A stretch of 64,000 nucleotides of DNA from Rhodothermales bacterium (lineage in GTDB: Bacteria > Bacteroidota > Rhodothermia > Rhodothermales > JAHQVL01). The translations under genes were made by a program, and so were the position numbers. The notes beneath the pieces are model-generated. The model was not told the origin of the DNA. It saw only the letters and a program-made list of their open reading frames with translations, and did no database searches. Below are positions 35,446-45,114 of the stretch, piece by piece. Where the stretch lies: NCBI GenBank assembly GCA_041391505.1, contig JAWKNW010000001.1, positions 124,001 through 188,000 of the forward strand. The letters are read 5' to 3'. How positions within the stretch are numbered: the first letter of the stretch is position 1; every line of letters begins with the position of its first letter.

Positions 35446-37758
35446 TCAGTTACGCCGATCCCGACCGCCGCCGCCACCGCCACGGCGATCGCGCCCACCA
35501 CCGCCGCCGCCACCGCCGCGACGATCCCGACCGCCGCCACCGCCGCCGCGACGATCGCCGCCACGGTCACCGCGGTCACCGCGATCCCGCTCAGGACGCT
35601 CGACGTACCCTTCCGGCTTCGGAAGGAACGGCTTGCGGCTCAGACGCAGCTTGCCGTCGTCGCGCACTTCGATGAGCTTGACGCGGACCTTGTCGCCGAC
35701 CTGCACATAGTCTTCCGGACGCTCGACATAGCCGTGGTCCATCTCCGAAACGTGCAGCATCCCCTCTTTGCCCGGCATGATCTCGATGATCGCGCCGAAG
35801 CTGAGGATGTCGCGGACGGTGCCTTCGTACTCTTCGCCTTCTTCCGGGACGGTAACGATGCCCTTGATGATGCGAAGCGCGGCTTCCGCGTTCTCCTGGT
35901 TGGTCGCGGCCACGGTCACATAGCCGACACCTTCACGCTCTTCGATCTCGATCTGCGTGTTGGTTTCGCGCTGGATGCCCTGGATGATCTTGCCACCCGG
36001 CCCGATGACCGCGCCGATGAACTCGGAATCGATCGTGATCTGGGTGAGGCGAGGCGCATACGGGGACATTTCGCCGCGAGGCGCCTCGAGGACTTCGGCC
36101 ATCTTGTCGAGGATGAAGAGCCGGCCTTCGCGCGCCTGGTCGAGCGCGCTCTTGAGGATCTGCTTGGTCAGACCGGACACCTTGATGTCCATCTGACACG
36201 CGGTGATCCCGTCGCGGCTGCCCGTGACCTTGAAGTCCATGTCGCCGAGGTGGTCTTCCGTGCCCAGAATGTCGCTGAGCACGGCCGTCCGTTTCCCGTC
36301 GGTGATGAGGCCCATCGCCACGCCGGCGACCGGCGTCTTGATCGGCACGCCGGCATCCATCATGGCCAGGGTGCCGGAGCAGACCGACGCCATCGACGAA
36401 GAGCCGTTGGATTCCAGCACATCCGCGTTGATGCGGACGGTGTACGGGAAGTCCTCATCGGCCGGCATGATCGCGGAGAGAGCGCGTTCCGCCAGGTACC
36501 CGTGGCCGATCTCGCGACGGCTGGTGCCGCGGAGCATCTTGGCCTCGCCGGTACAGAACGGCGGGAAGTTGTAGTGCAGGAAGAACCGGCGGTCGGTGGT
36601 GTCGAACACCTGATCGACAGCCTGCGCGTCCTTCCGGGTGCCCAGCGTTACCGACGCCAGCACCTGCGTTTCGCCGCGGGTGAAGATTGCCGAGCCGTGC
36701 ACACGCGGGAGGTACCCGACTTCCGACCAGATATGGCGGATCTCCATCAGGCCGCGACCGTCGAGACGGCGGCCGGCCGAGAGAATCATCTCACGCATGA
36801 GATCGCTCTCCACGGCGCCGACGGCGCTCTTGATCTGCGAGGCCGTATACCCTTCCGCGGTCGCTTCCGCCCGGGTTTCGCCGGTTTCCGGATTGTTGGT
36901 CCCCAGCAGCTGCGCGAGCGCAAACTCCTTGATCTCGTCGATCCCGCCGTAGAAGGTTTCCTTCTGGTACGGCTGCATGAGCAGGCTGTTGATCTTGTCG
37001 CTGACCAGGCCGGCGACTTGCGCGATCAACGGCTTCGGCGTCATGATCGGGTCGAAGCTGATCGTAGCGGGCTGACCGAAGGCCTCGACGAGGGCGCGCT
37101 GGCCCTGGCAGAGCTTTTTGATGGCTTCGTGGCCGACTTCGAAGGCTTCGAGCATCTGCTCTTCGGAGACTTCCTTCATCTCGCCTTCCACCATCACGAT
37201 CGCGTCTTCCTTGCCGGCGACGATCAGGTTGATGTCCGATTCCGCCAGTTCGGCGATCGTCGGGTTGACGATGTATTCGCCATTGACCAGGCCCACGCGC
37301 ACGCCGGCCGTCGGGCCGTCGTAGGGAGCGCCGGCCAGCATGAGAGCCGCCGAGGCGCCCACGCCGGCGAGGACGTCGGCATCGTGCTCGTCGTCCGCCG
37401 AAATGACGTAGATGATGATCTGGACTTCGTTCAGATACCCTTCGGCGAAGAGCGGACGCAGGGTCCGGTCGACGAGCCGGCAGGTCAGGGTCTCCTTATC
37501 GTTGAGGCGTCCTTCCCGTTTGATGAAGCCGCCCGGGATCTTGCCGCCGGCCGAGAATTTCTCCTTGTATTCGACGGTGAGGGGGAAAAAGTCGGCGCCT
37601 TCGCGGGGCTTGGGGGCCAGTACGGCCGTAGCCAGGATCATCGTGTCGCCCAACCGAGCGACGACCGATCCGCCTGCCTGCTTGGCAAGGCGACCGGTCT
37701 CCAGAGAAATGAATCGCCCGGGGGCGAACTCAATCTCCTGAGTGGTTGCTTTAGACAT
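35446..37758 (-). CDS. pnp: Polyribonucleotide nucleotidyltransferase
   Basis: The product is 770 residues: two RNase PH domains, a KH domain around 555-615 (IGPGGKIIQGI) and an S1 domain at about 625-700. PNPase degrades RNA 3' to 5' with phosphate and is part of the RNA degradosome. After the S1 domain the chain has a 55-residue tail made of RGG/DRR repeats (residues about 715-770). Standard bacterial PNPases end with a short tail, so this RGG stretch is an extension. It follows rpsO, the common arrangement. Confidence 0.96.
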   Translation of the reverse strand: MSKATTQEIEFAPGRFISLETGRLAKQAGGSVVARLGDTMILATAVLAPKPREGADFFPLTVEYKEKFSAGGKIPGGFIKREGRLNDKETLTCRLVDRTLRPLFAEGYLNEVQIIIYVISADDEHDADVLAGVGASAALMLAGAPYDGPTAGVRVGLVNGEYIVNPTIAELAESDINLIVAGKEDAIVMVEGEMKEVSEEQMLEAFEVGHEAIKKLCQGQRALVEAFGQPATISFDPIMTPKPLIAQVAGLVSDKINSLLMQPYQKETFYGGIDEIKEFALAQLLGTNNPETGETRAEATAEGYTASQIKSAVGAVESDLMREMILSAGRRLDGRGLMEIRHIWSEVGYLPRVHGSAIFTRGETQVLASVTLGTRKDAQAVDQVFDTTDRRFFLHYNFPPFCTGEAKMLRGTSRREIGHGYLAERALSAIMPADEDFPYTVRINADVLESNGSSSMASVCSGTLAMMDAGVPIKTPVAGVAMGLITDGKRTAVLSDILGTEDHLGDMDFKVTGSRDGITACQMDIKVSGLTKQILKSALDQAREGRLFILDKMAEVLEAPRGEMSPYAPRLTQITIDSEFIGAVIGPGGKIIQGIQRETNTQIEIEEREGVGYVTVAATNQENAEAALRIIKGIVTVPEEGEEYEGTVRDILSFGAIIEIMPGKEGMLHVSEMDHGYVERPEDYVQVGDKVRVKLIEVRDDGKLRLSRKPFLPKPEGYVERPERDRGDRGDRGGDRRGGGGGGRDRRGGGGGGGGRDRRGGGGGGRDRRN

Positions 37759-37868
37759 GTTCTTCGATTAAATGATAGTATTTTTCTACGCGTTCTCCAT
37801 CAATCAACTTGACGCTGCTGCTGCGTGCTCAGACGCACCTGTTTAAGGTCAGCATTACATCGGATCAA

Positions 37869-37882
37869 CGGATGGCCATCCG
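37869..37882. promoter_or_regulatory. Perfect 14-base palindrome in the rpsO-pnp gap
   Basis: The sequence cggatggccatccg reads the same on both strands. It is bracketed by ggatc/gatcc arms at 37862-37866 and 37889-37893. In other bacteria the rpsO-pnp spacer carries an RNase-processed hairpin used for PNPase autoregulation. Here this function is inference. Confidence 0.4.
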
Positions 37883-37996
37883 ACAGACGATCCATCGGAC
37901 GCGCACATGGGATCGGGCGTCAAACACAGCAGCAGGAGGCGCGCCGCCCACACGGACGGCCTCACGCACCTCAGGTCGCGACGCGGCGATAGTCAG

Positions 37997-38263
37997 TTAC
38001 TTACGAATACCCAGTTCCTCAATGATCTTGCGGTAGCGCTCGATATCCTTCGCGACGAGGTAGTTGAGCAGGCGGCGACGTTTGCCGACCAGCTTGATGA
38101 GCGACCGGCGCGTGGCGTGATCTTTCGGGTGGATCTTCAGATGTTCCGTCAGTTCGGAGATCCGCTTTGAGAATATGGCGATCTGAACTTCAGGTGTACC
38201 GGTATCCCCGGCCGCTTTTCCGAACTGTTCGATCAGTCCGCTTTTTACTTCCTTGGTGAGCAT
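37997..38263 (-). CDS. rpsO: 30S ribosomal protein S15
   Basis: The product is 88 residues, normal for S15, with the conserved HPKDHATRRSL segment and GKRRRLLNYL motif contacting 16S rRNA. S15 is an early assembly protein. It lies between ribF and pnp in the rimP-pnp gene series. Confidence 0.98.
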   Translation of the reverse strand: MLTKEVKSGLIEQFGKAAGDTGTPEVQIAIFSKRISELTEHLKIHPKDHATRRSLIKLVGKRRRLLNYLVAKDIERYRKIIEELGIRK

Positions 38264-38348
38264 GTAGGGCTCCTCTTTAGATTATACCATGCTAAAGAAG
38301 ATGCACGCCGGCACTGGTATCGCCGTTGCGTACACCCTGCGCTGCATA

Positions 38349-39281
38349 TCAGCGCTGTAATTCCGCCTTACAACGCGCTTCATCTTTTGAAAGTTGCTCG
38401 ATGAGCGCGTCGATCGTCCTAAATTTTTGCTCGTCCCGTATCCGCTCGATGAAATCGATGCGGAGGGATTCGCCGTACAGGCTGGCGTCGACGTCGAAAA
38501 GGTGCGCCTCGATCCGCATCGAGTCCCCGTCGAACGTCGGCCGCACCCCGATATTGAGCATCCCGCCGACCGGTGCTGCAGCGCCCTGCCGCCAGGCGCG
38601 CACTGCATACACGCCCGTGCGCGGGATGACTTTGTTCGGGTTTTCGATGGCCAGATTGGCCGTCGGATAGCCGATTTGCCGGCCTCGACCGTCGCCGTGG
38701 ACGACCTCGCCCGTCAGCCGGTAGGGCCGGCCGAGCATGCCGGCGGCCTGACGCACGTCACCCGCCTCGACCAGCAGTTGCCGGATCCGGGTGGACGACA
38801 CGATGTCGGCCTCGAGCACCTGGGCGGGGATGACGTCGACGCCGAATCCGTGACGGGCGCCCAGTTCGCGCAGCAGCGCGCTGTCGCCGGCGCGGTCCTT
38901 CCCGAAGCCGTGGTCGTACCCGATCACGATCTCCTTCAGCCCGACGCGGGCAAGCAGCACGTCCTCGACGAAGGCGGACGCATCCATGGCGGCGAACGCC
39001 GGCGTAAACGGAATCACGACAAACCGATCCAGCCCGAGGTCCTCGAGCGCATCGGCCCGCTCGTCGACCGTGGTGAGCAGCGGCATCGGTTCGCCCTTGA
39101 CCACTTCGCGCGGGTGCGGATGAAACGAGATCACGACGCTCAGACCGCCCTGGCTGCGCGCCCGCTGGACCAGATACCGGACGATCGAACGATGCCCCAG
39201 GTGCACGCCGTCGAACGTTCCCACGGTCACCACGGACAGCGGGTTGCGTTCGAGCGCATCCATCCCTACCACGCGTTCCAT
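38349..39281 (-). CDS. ribF: Bifunctional riboflavin kinase / FAD synthetase
   Basis: The product is 310 residues from ATG 39281, chosen because this start overlaps the truB stop (TGATG) and fits family length. The N-terminal adenylyltransferase domain has GTFDGVHLGHR and the later STRIRQLL motif; the C-terminal flavokinase domain starts near GRPYRLTGEVVHGDGRG with PTANL. It makes FMN and then FAD from riboflavin and ATP. A longer frame from 39341 adds only 20 residues of poor quality. Confidence 0.95.
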   Translation of the reverse strand: MERVVGMDALERNPLSVVTVGTFDGVHLGHRSIVRYLVQRARSQGGLSVVISFHPHPREVVKGEPMPLLTTVDERADALEDLGLDRFVVIPFTPAFAAMDASAFVEDVLLARVGLKEIVIGYDHGFGKDRAGDSALLRELGARHGFGVDVIPAQVLEADIVSSTRIRQLLVEAGDVRQAAGMLGRPYRLTGEVVHGDGRGRQIGYPTANLAIENPNKVIPRTGVYAVRAWRQGAAAPVGGMLNIGVRPTFDGDSMRIEAHLFDVDASLYGESLRIDFIERIRDEQKFRTIDALIEQLSKDEARCKAELQR

Positions 39282-40009
39282 CACGGTGCAGGCTCCTCGC
39301 TTCGTGCCTCGGCCGCTTCCGCCAGCGCCTCCAGCGTCCAAGCCGCGTCGACCGTGTAGGGACCGATGGCTGTGCGACGCAGCGCCGTCAGATGCCCGCC
39401 GACACCCAGCAGGGCGCCAAAATCGTGCGCCAGCGTGCGGATGTAGGTGCCTTTGGTGCAGGCCACCTCGAAAGGCAGATCGTTCCCGACGCGCGCGCCC
39501 AGTGTGAACCGCGAAATCTCGATCGCACGAGGCTTGCGCTGGACCTCCTCGCCACGCCGGGCCTTGCGATAGAGCCGCTCGCCCCCCACCTTGACCGCGG
39601 AATACATGGGCGGAAGCTGCTCCTGCCGGCCCAGGAAATGGCGGCGGGCGGCCTCGAGCTGTTCCTCGGTGACGGCGCCGGCGTCGACCTCGACCTCAAC
39701 CGGCGTCTCTGCATCGTAGGACGCGGTGGTCTGCCCGAGCCGGATGACGCCGGTATAGACCTTATCCATGCCCATGAAGGATTCCATCCGCTTGGTGGCC
39801 TTGCCCACGAGGCAGATGAGCATCCCGGTAGCGAGCGGGTCCAGCGTCCCGGCATGCCCGATCTTCCGGACGCCCAGGATGCGACGCAGCCGGCGAATGA
39901 CCGAAAAGGACGAAAGACCGGTGGGTTTGTCGACCAGCAACACGGCTGCCTGCGTGTCGGGGAAATGGGGATAACCGTACACGGTGGGGTCGTTCGGGGA
40001 GGTGATCAC
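39281..40009 (-). CDS. truB: tRNA pseudouridine(55) synthase
   Basis: The product is about 242 residues if the GTG at 40009 is the start; no ATG gives a family-like N-terminus without overlapping rbfA. The catalytic motif GHAGTLDPLATG places Asp57; KVYTGVIRLG, PPMYSAVKVGG and GTYIRTLAHDFG are the other conserved blocks. It converts U55 of tRNAs to pseudouridine. The GTG lies 14 bases after the rbfA stop. A second GTG at 39982 is also possible. Confidence 0.9.
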   Translation of the reverse strand: MITSPNDPTVYGYPHFPDTQAAVLLVDKPTGLSSFSVIRRLRRILGVRKIGHAGTLDPLATGMLICLVGKATKRMESFMGMDKVYTGVIRLGQTTASYDAETPVEVEVDAGAVTEEQLEAARRHFLGRQEQLPPMYSAVKVGGERLYRKARRGEEVQRKPRAIEISRFTLGARVGNDLPFEVACTKGTYIRTLAHDFGALLGVGGHLTALRRTAIGPYTVDAAWTLEALAEAAEARSEEPAP

Positions 40010-40022
40010 GATAACACAGCGC

Positions 40023-40397
40023 TCAGGAGTCCGGCGAGCGACGTTCCCGTTCGGCCCGAATGCGTTCGAAGATGTGCTCCATGCGTTCCGCTTCCACCTG
40101 CGACTCATCGAGAAAAAATCGAATCTCGGGGATGGTGCGGACCTGATGGCGGATCCGGCCGGCGAGATCGGTGCGCACCTGCGGCGCCAACCCTTCCAGA
40201 TGCTTGAAGACCGACTTGCGCTGCGCCTCGGTCGCGCCCATGACGCTCACGTAGATGTAGGCGATCGACAGGTCTTTCGTCACGCGGGCCCCTGTTACCG
40301 TCACCATGGGTTGCAGTTGCTCGGCATAGTCTTGACCGAGGATCTGGGCGATCTCTCGCTGGACAAGCCGCGCCACCCGTTCCATGCGGATGCTCAT
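40023..40397 (-). CDS. rbfA: Ribosome-binding factor A
   Basis: The product is 124 residues with the family's KH-like fold: RMERVARLVQREIA at the N-terminus and IRFFLDES near the end. RbfA binds the 30S subunit and helps 16S rRNA maturation. It lies between infB and truB as in most bacteria. Confidence 0.96.
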   Translation of the reverse strand: MSIRMERVARLVQREIAQILGQDYAEQLQPMVTVTGARVTKDLSIAYIYVSVMGATEAQRKSVFKHLEGLAPQVRTDLAGRIRHQVRTIPEIRFFLDESQVEAERMEHIFERIRAERERRSPDS

Positions 40398-40464
40398 CGC
40401 ATTATCCTCTCTTTGGGGGCGTTGAAAAACGGCGCATGGAGCCGGCCGGCCCCATGCGCACGCG

Positions 40465-43245
40465 TCACACCGTCAGCTTGCGCTTCGTCTCGACGATTTC
40501 GTAGGACTCGAAATAGTCGCCGACCTTGATGTCGTTGTAATGCTCCATCCCGATGCCGCACTCGTACCCGGTGAGCACTTCCTTGACGTCGTCCTTGAAG
40601 CGGCGGAGGGAGCTGATCTCCCCGTCGTAAATCACGATACCGTCGCGAATGAGCCGGATCCGGTCGCTGCGTCGAATACGGCCTTCCGAGATGAAGCAGC
40701 CGGCGATCGTACCCATTTTCGGCACCTTGAACGTCTCGCGGACCTCGGCGACACCCGTGATCTTTTCCGATTCTTCGGGCGAGAGCAGGCCTTCGAGGGC
40801 GTTGTGAACGTCTTCGATTGCGTCGTAGATGATCGAATACAGCCGAATATCGATCTCTTCCCGCTCCGCCAGGTTGCGCGCGCCGGTGTCGGGGCGTACC
40901 TGGAAGCCGATGATGACGGCGTCGGAGGCCGAGGCGAGCATGACGTCGCTCTCCGTGATGGCACCCACGCCGCGGTGGATGATGTTCACCGCCACTTCCT
41001 CGGTCGACAGCTTGAGGAGCGAGTCCGACAGGGCCTCCACCGAGCCGCCCACGTCCGCCTTGACGATGAGGTTGAGCTCCTGGAAGTCGCCCAGCGCGAG
41101 CCGGCGTCCGATTTCGTCCAGCGTAATGTGTTTGCGCTGGCGGAGGGACTGCTCGCGGTGGATCTGCTGCCGTCGCTGCGCGATTTCACGCGCCTCGCGT
41201 TCGTCGTCCATCACGATAAACTGGTCGCCCACTTCGGGCGCGCCGGTGAACCCGACGACGAGGGACGGCAACGCCGGCCCGATCGACTCCACCCGCTGGT
41301 CCCACTCGTCGAACATCGCGCGGACGCGTCCGCTGTAGATGCCGGCGACAAACGCATCGCCAACCCGCAGCGTGCCGTTCTGGACGAGGATCGTGGCGAC
41401 CGTGCCGCGCCCTTTTTCGAGCCGGCTTTCGATGACCACCCCGTACGCGTTGCGCTCGGGGTTCGCACGCAGCTCCTGCAGATCGGATTCGAGGATGACC
41501 TTTTCGAGCAGTTCCTGGACGCCGTCGCCGGTTTTCGCGGAGACGAGCGCGCACTGCGCCTTGCCGCCGTACTGCTCGACGAGCACACCATGATCCGCGA
41601 GGCCCTGCATCACCTTCGCCGTGTTGGCGTCGGGTCGGTCGATCTTGTTGATGGCCACCACGATCGGCACTTCGGCCGCCTTCGCGTGGTTGATAGCCTC
41701 GATCGTTTGCGGCATGACCGCGTCGTCGGCGGCGACGACGAGGATAACCACGTCCGTCACCTGGGCGCCGCGAGCACGCATGGCCGTAAAAGCCTCGTGA
41801 CCCGGGGTGTCGAGGAAGGTGATCTGCCGGCCATCGCCCACGTCGACGTGGTACGCGCCGATGTGCTGCGTGATGCCGCCGGCCTCGCCGGACACGACGT
41901 TCGCCTTGCGGATATAGTCCAGCAGCGACGTCTTGCCGTGGTCGACGTGACCCATCACGGTCACGACCGGTGCGCGCGGGATCAGGTCTTCCGGTTCGTC
42001 TTCCTCGAGTTCGATATCGACGGTGGCGAAGTCGGTGATGAACTCGACTTCGTACCCGAATTCGTCGGCGACGAACTGGATGGTGTCGGCGTCGAGACGC
42101 TGGTTGATCGACACCATCATGCCCGACGAGAACAGCGTGCCGATGACCTCGTTGACCGAGGCGTTCATCAGGTTGGCCAGTTCACCCGTCGAGATAAACT
42201 CGGTGACGCGCAGAATCCGGGAGTCGACGTCCGCCATCTCCTGGGCGCGCTGCCGCTCGGCCGCTACTTCGTCGCGGCGCTGCCGGCGACGACGCTGGCG
42301 CGTACGGCTGGCCCCCTGTTCGAGGGTGCGCAGCGTTTCCTGGTAGGACTGCTCGACTTCCGCCGCGTCCACCTGCGGGCCGCGTTTGCGTTTCTTTTTG
42401 GCCTTCGCCGCGGCGTCCTTTTCGCGCACCTCGCGCTCGGGCGTCGTCGTTGCGGCTTCCGGTTCCGCGTCCGGCGTGTCCGCCTTGCGTTTCCGTTTGC
42501 GCTTGCGCTTTTTGCGTCCGGAGGCATCGTCGACATCGGCCAGATCGATCTTGCCGATGACCTTGGTGCCCTCGAGACGATACCGGCTCGCCGATACCAG
42601 GGAGCCTTCCTCGTCGACCACCGTCTCGCCGGCCTCGCTTTCCGCGGGTTGTCCGGCGGCGACTGGAGCGACGGCCTCAACCTCCTCCTCGTCCTCCTCG
42701 ACCTCTTCTTCCTCGACCTCCTCGGTCTCGGGCTCGGCGGCCACTTCGGGCTCCGCCACGGCTTCGACCGTTTCGGGCTCGGCGGCTACTACCTCTTCGG
42801 GCGCTTCTTCGACGACCACGGGAGCCTCGGGCTCCGGTTCCACCACCGGCTCGACGACCTCGGCCACGACGGGCTCCGGCTCGGGTTCGGGTTCCGGCTC
42901 GGGTTGCTGGACGACCTCAACCGGTTCGGGCGCCGGCTCGGCGACAGGCGCCGGCGTTTCGGCCGGGCTCTCTTCCGATTCGTCGGCTCCTTCCTCGTCC
43001 AGATCCGCAAGCCGCGCCGCGCGTTTTTCCTTTACGCGGGCCGCCGTCTCCATGTCCTCGGCAAATGCCTCGAGCAACGAGAGATAGGCATCCTCGTCGG
43101 TGATTGAGGCATTCACTCCTTTTCCGACCAGGACATCCTTGAAGCCGTCCTGTTCCAGATGCTGGAGGAGCGTATCGATCGCTACGTTGAGCTCTCTAGA
43201 TACGTTGAAAAGCCTGACTTTCTTAAAGGTCGTCTGTTTTGTCAT
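40465..43245 (-). CDS. infB: Translation initiation factor IF-2
   Basis: The product is 926 residues from ATG 43245; a start at 43263 adds only six. The N-terminal IF2_N domain (FKKVRLFNVSREL) is followed by a 150-residue acidic stretch dominated by E, P, V and A, then a basic KRKRKRK segment. The GTPase domain begins with GHVDHGKT (about 431-438), DTPGHEAF and NKID follow, and the C-terminal domains II-IV bind initiator tRNA. It is the usual neighbour of nusA and rbfA. Confidence 0.97.
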   Translation of the reverse strand: MTKQTTFKKVRLFNVSRELNVAIDTLLQHLEQDGFKDVLVGKGVNASITDEDAYLSLLEAFAEDMETAARVKEKRAARLADLDEEGADESEESPAETPAPVAEPAPEPVEVVQQPEPEPEPEPEPVVAEVVEPVVEPEPEAPVVVEEAPEEVVAAEPETVEAVAEPEVAAEPETEEVEEEEVEEDEEEVEAVAPVAAGQPAESEAGETVVDEEGSLVSASRYRLEGTKVIGKIDLADVDDASGRKKRKRKRKRKADTPDAEPEAATTTPEREVREKDAAAKAKKKRKRGPQVDAAEVEQSYQETLRTLEQGASRTRQRRRRQRRDEVAAERQRAQEMADVDSRILRVTEFISTGELANLMNASVNEVIGTLFSSGMMVSINQRLDADTIQFVADEFGYEVEFITDFATVDIELEEDEPEDLIPRAPVVTVMGHVDHGKTSLLDYIRKANVVSGEAGGITQHIGAYHVDVGDGRQITFLDTPGHEAFTAMRARGAQVTDVVILVVAADDAVMPQTIEAINHAKAAEVPIVVAINKIDRPDANTAKVMQGLADHGVLVEQYGGKAQCALVSAKTGDGVQELLEKVILESDLQELRANPERNAYGVVIESRLEKGRGTVATILVQNGTLRVGDAFVAGIYSGRVRAMFDEWDQRVESIGPALPSLVVGFTGAPEVGDQFIVMDDEREAREIAQRRQQIHREQSLRQRKHITLDEIGRRLALGDFQELNLIVKADVGGSVEALSDSLLKLSTEEVAVNIIHRGVGAITESDVMLASASDAVIIGFQVRPDTGARNLAEREEIDIRLYSIIYDAIEDVHNALEGLLSPEESEKITGVAEVRETFKVPKMGTIAGCFISEGRIRRSDRIRLIRDGIVIYDGEISSLRRFKDDVKEVLTGYECGIGMEHYNDIKVGDYFESYEIVETKRKLTV

Positions 43246-43300
43246 ACACCTTAAGATACACACTTAGGCGAAAAGCCGCCTCTTCTGCGTACACTCGCAA

Positions 43301-44566
43301 TCATTCTTCTTCCAGCTCCTCTTCATCCTCAAACTCCGCCTTGATCACATCAAGTACGCGCTGGGCGGCTTCGGTATCAAGACCGGAGCGCCGCACGAGC
43401 TCTTCGATGGAAAGCTCGAGTACCGCGCGAGCCGAGTCGCACCCGATGTTTTGCAGCAGAGTCAAGGTGTCGGCATCCAGTTCGTCCGCGAATTCGCTGA
43501 TTTCGATGTCTTCCTCATCTTCAGCGATTTCCCGGTAGATGTCGATTTCGTATCCGGAGAGGGCCGAGGCCAGCCGGATGTTGATGCCGCCGCGGCCGAT
43601 GGCCTGGCTGACTTCATCGGCCCGAACAACCACTTTCGCCCGCGGGGGCGTCAGTTCGTTGTTGACGTTGACCGAGACGGGCTTGGCCGGCGAAAGGGCG
43701 CGCTTGATCAACTCATGCGCGTCGTCCGTCCATTCCAGCACGTCAATATTTTCGTTACCCAGCTCCCGCACCACCGCGTGGATGCGGACGCCCTTCATGC
43801 CGACGCACGCGCCGACCGGGTCGATCCGGTCGTCGTGGCTGACGACGGCCACCTTGGCGCGGTCGCCCGGTTCGCGCACGATCCGTTTGATCTCGACGAT
43901 CCCGTCGTAGATCTCCGGCACTTCGAGTTCGAACAGCCGCTCCATAAAGATAGGATCCGCGCGGCTAATGATCACCTGCGGATTGCTGCCGGCGTCGCGA
44001 CGCACTTCCTTCACCACGGCGCGCAGCATGTCGCCCTTGCGGTACCGATCCTTATAGATCTGCTCTTCACGCGGCAGAAGTAACTCGACCTTGTTGTGGA
44101 TCACCAGCACTTCACGCCGGCGGATCTGGTAGATCTCGCCCACCACGACCTCGCCGATGATATCCTGGTACGCCTTGTGGACGTTCTCCTTCTCGATGTC
44201 GCGGATACGCTGGCTGAACGTCTGCCGCGCGGTCATGACGGCGCGCCGGCCGAAATCAGCGATGTCCACCTCGCTCGCCACTTCGTCGCCGACGGAAAAA
44301 TCCTCGTCGATCCGGACGGCGTCCTTCACCTCGATCTGCGTGACCGGGTCCTCGAGATCGAGATTCTCCACTACCTCGCGAATGTGCAGAACCTGAATAT
44401 CTCCATTGTCCGGGTTGAAGATGATTTCGAACGACTCGTCCGATCCATAACGTTTACGGATCATCGCGCGAAACACATCCTCCACAATCATCTGGAGCGT
44501 ATCGCGTTCGATGCCCTTCTCCCGGGCGATTTCAGCAAATGAAGATACTAGGTTCGTGCTCTGCAT
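43301..44566 (-). CDS. nusA: Transcription termination/antitermination factor NusA
   Basis: The product is 421 residues: NusA N-terminal domain, S1 domain near 130-200, and tandem KH domains at about 225-345 with GACVGMKGVRI and AIGRGGINIRLA. A short helix-hairpin-helix-like end (RRSGLDTEAAQRVLDV) and a run of glutamates close the chain. It controls pausing and termination by RNA polymerase. It lies between rimP and infB. Confidence 0.97.
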   Translation of the reverse strand: MQSTNLVSSFAEIAREKGIERDTLQMIVEDVFRAMIRKRYGSDESFEIIFNPDNGDIQVLHIREVVENLDLEDPVTQIEVKDAVRIDEDFSVGDEVASEVDIADFGRRAVMTARQTFSQRIRDIEKENVHKAYQDIIGEVVVGEIYQIRRREVLVIHNKVELLLPREEQIYKDRYRKGDMLRAVVKEVRRDAGSNPQVIISRADPIFMERLFELEVPEIYDGIVEIKRIVREPGDRAKVAVVSHDDRIDPVGACVGMKGVRIHAVVRELGNENIDVLEWTDDAHELIKRALSPAKPVSVNVNNELTPPRAKVVVRADEVSQAIGRGGINIRLASALSGYEIDIYREIAEDEEDIEISEFADELDADTLTLLQNIGCDSARAVLELSIEELVRRSGLDTEAAQRVLDVIKAEFEDEEELEEE

Positions 44567-44631
44567 GGCGGTTGCCTTCGTATCAGATATCTCTTGGTGA
44601 ATAAGTGGACCAGTAACGCGGCTGCCCGGCC

Positions 44632-45114
44632 TTACCAGGGCAGCTCGATCCTGGCTTCCGCGATCTCCGCATACCGGAAGCGTCGCGTCTGACCCTCTGA
44701 GATTTCAAGTTCTACATCGTCTTCGCCGGCCGCTCCGATGACGCCGCGCACCGTGTGCTCGGCGCCGTCTTCGGCCCGGTGGACGAGGCGCACAGGGCGC
44801 CCTTTATGTCGGCGGAATTGCCTGGGATGCCCCAGCGGCCTGTCGGCCCCCGGCGAAGAGACGTTTAAATGATAACGCCCCTTGATGACATCTTCGGTTT
44901 CCAGCAAAAATCCGATTTCCCGGCTCAGGTCCGCAAGGGCGTCGATCGAGATGCCTTCATCCTGATCGACGAAGACTTCCACGACGCGTGCGCCTTCCCG
45001 TCCGCGCACGGACACCTCCACCAGAAAAAACGGCGGATCGGAGATCACCTCTTCGATGATCTTCCGCACGCGGGCGGTCAGCGGATCGTATTCCGGTTCA
45101 ACCGTAATGCTCAT
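44632..45114 (-). CDS. rimP: Ribosome maturation factor RimP
   Basis: The product is 160 residues. Family landmarks include EVFVDQDEGISIDAL, SREIGFLLE and VSSPGADRPL. RimP aids 30S assembly. It is the first gene of the rimP-nusA-infB series. A terminator-like hairpin ends right before its start codon. Confidence 0.95.
   Translation of the reverse strand: MSITVEPEYDPLTARVRKIIEEVISDPPFFLVEVSVRGREGARVVEVFVDQDEGISIDALADLSREIGFLLETEDVIKGRYHLNVSSPGADRPLGHPRQFRRHKGRPVRLVHRAEDGAEHTVRGVIGAAGEDDVELEISEGQTRRFRYAEIAEARIELPW

Noticed and set aside
40540..43107. An 855-codon + strand frame opposite infB
   Set aside because: infB is certain on the other strand; the frame is a shadow produced by high GC.
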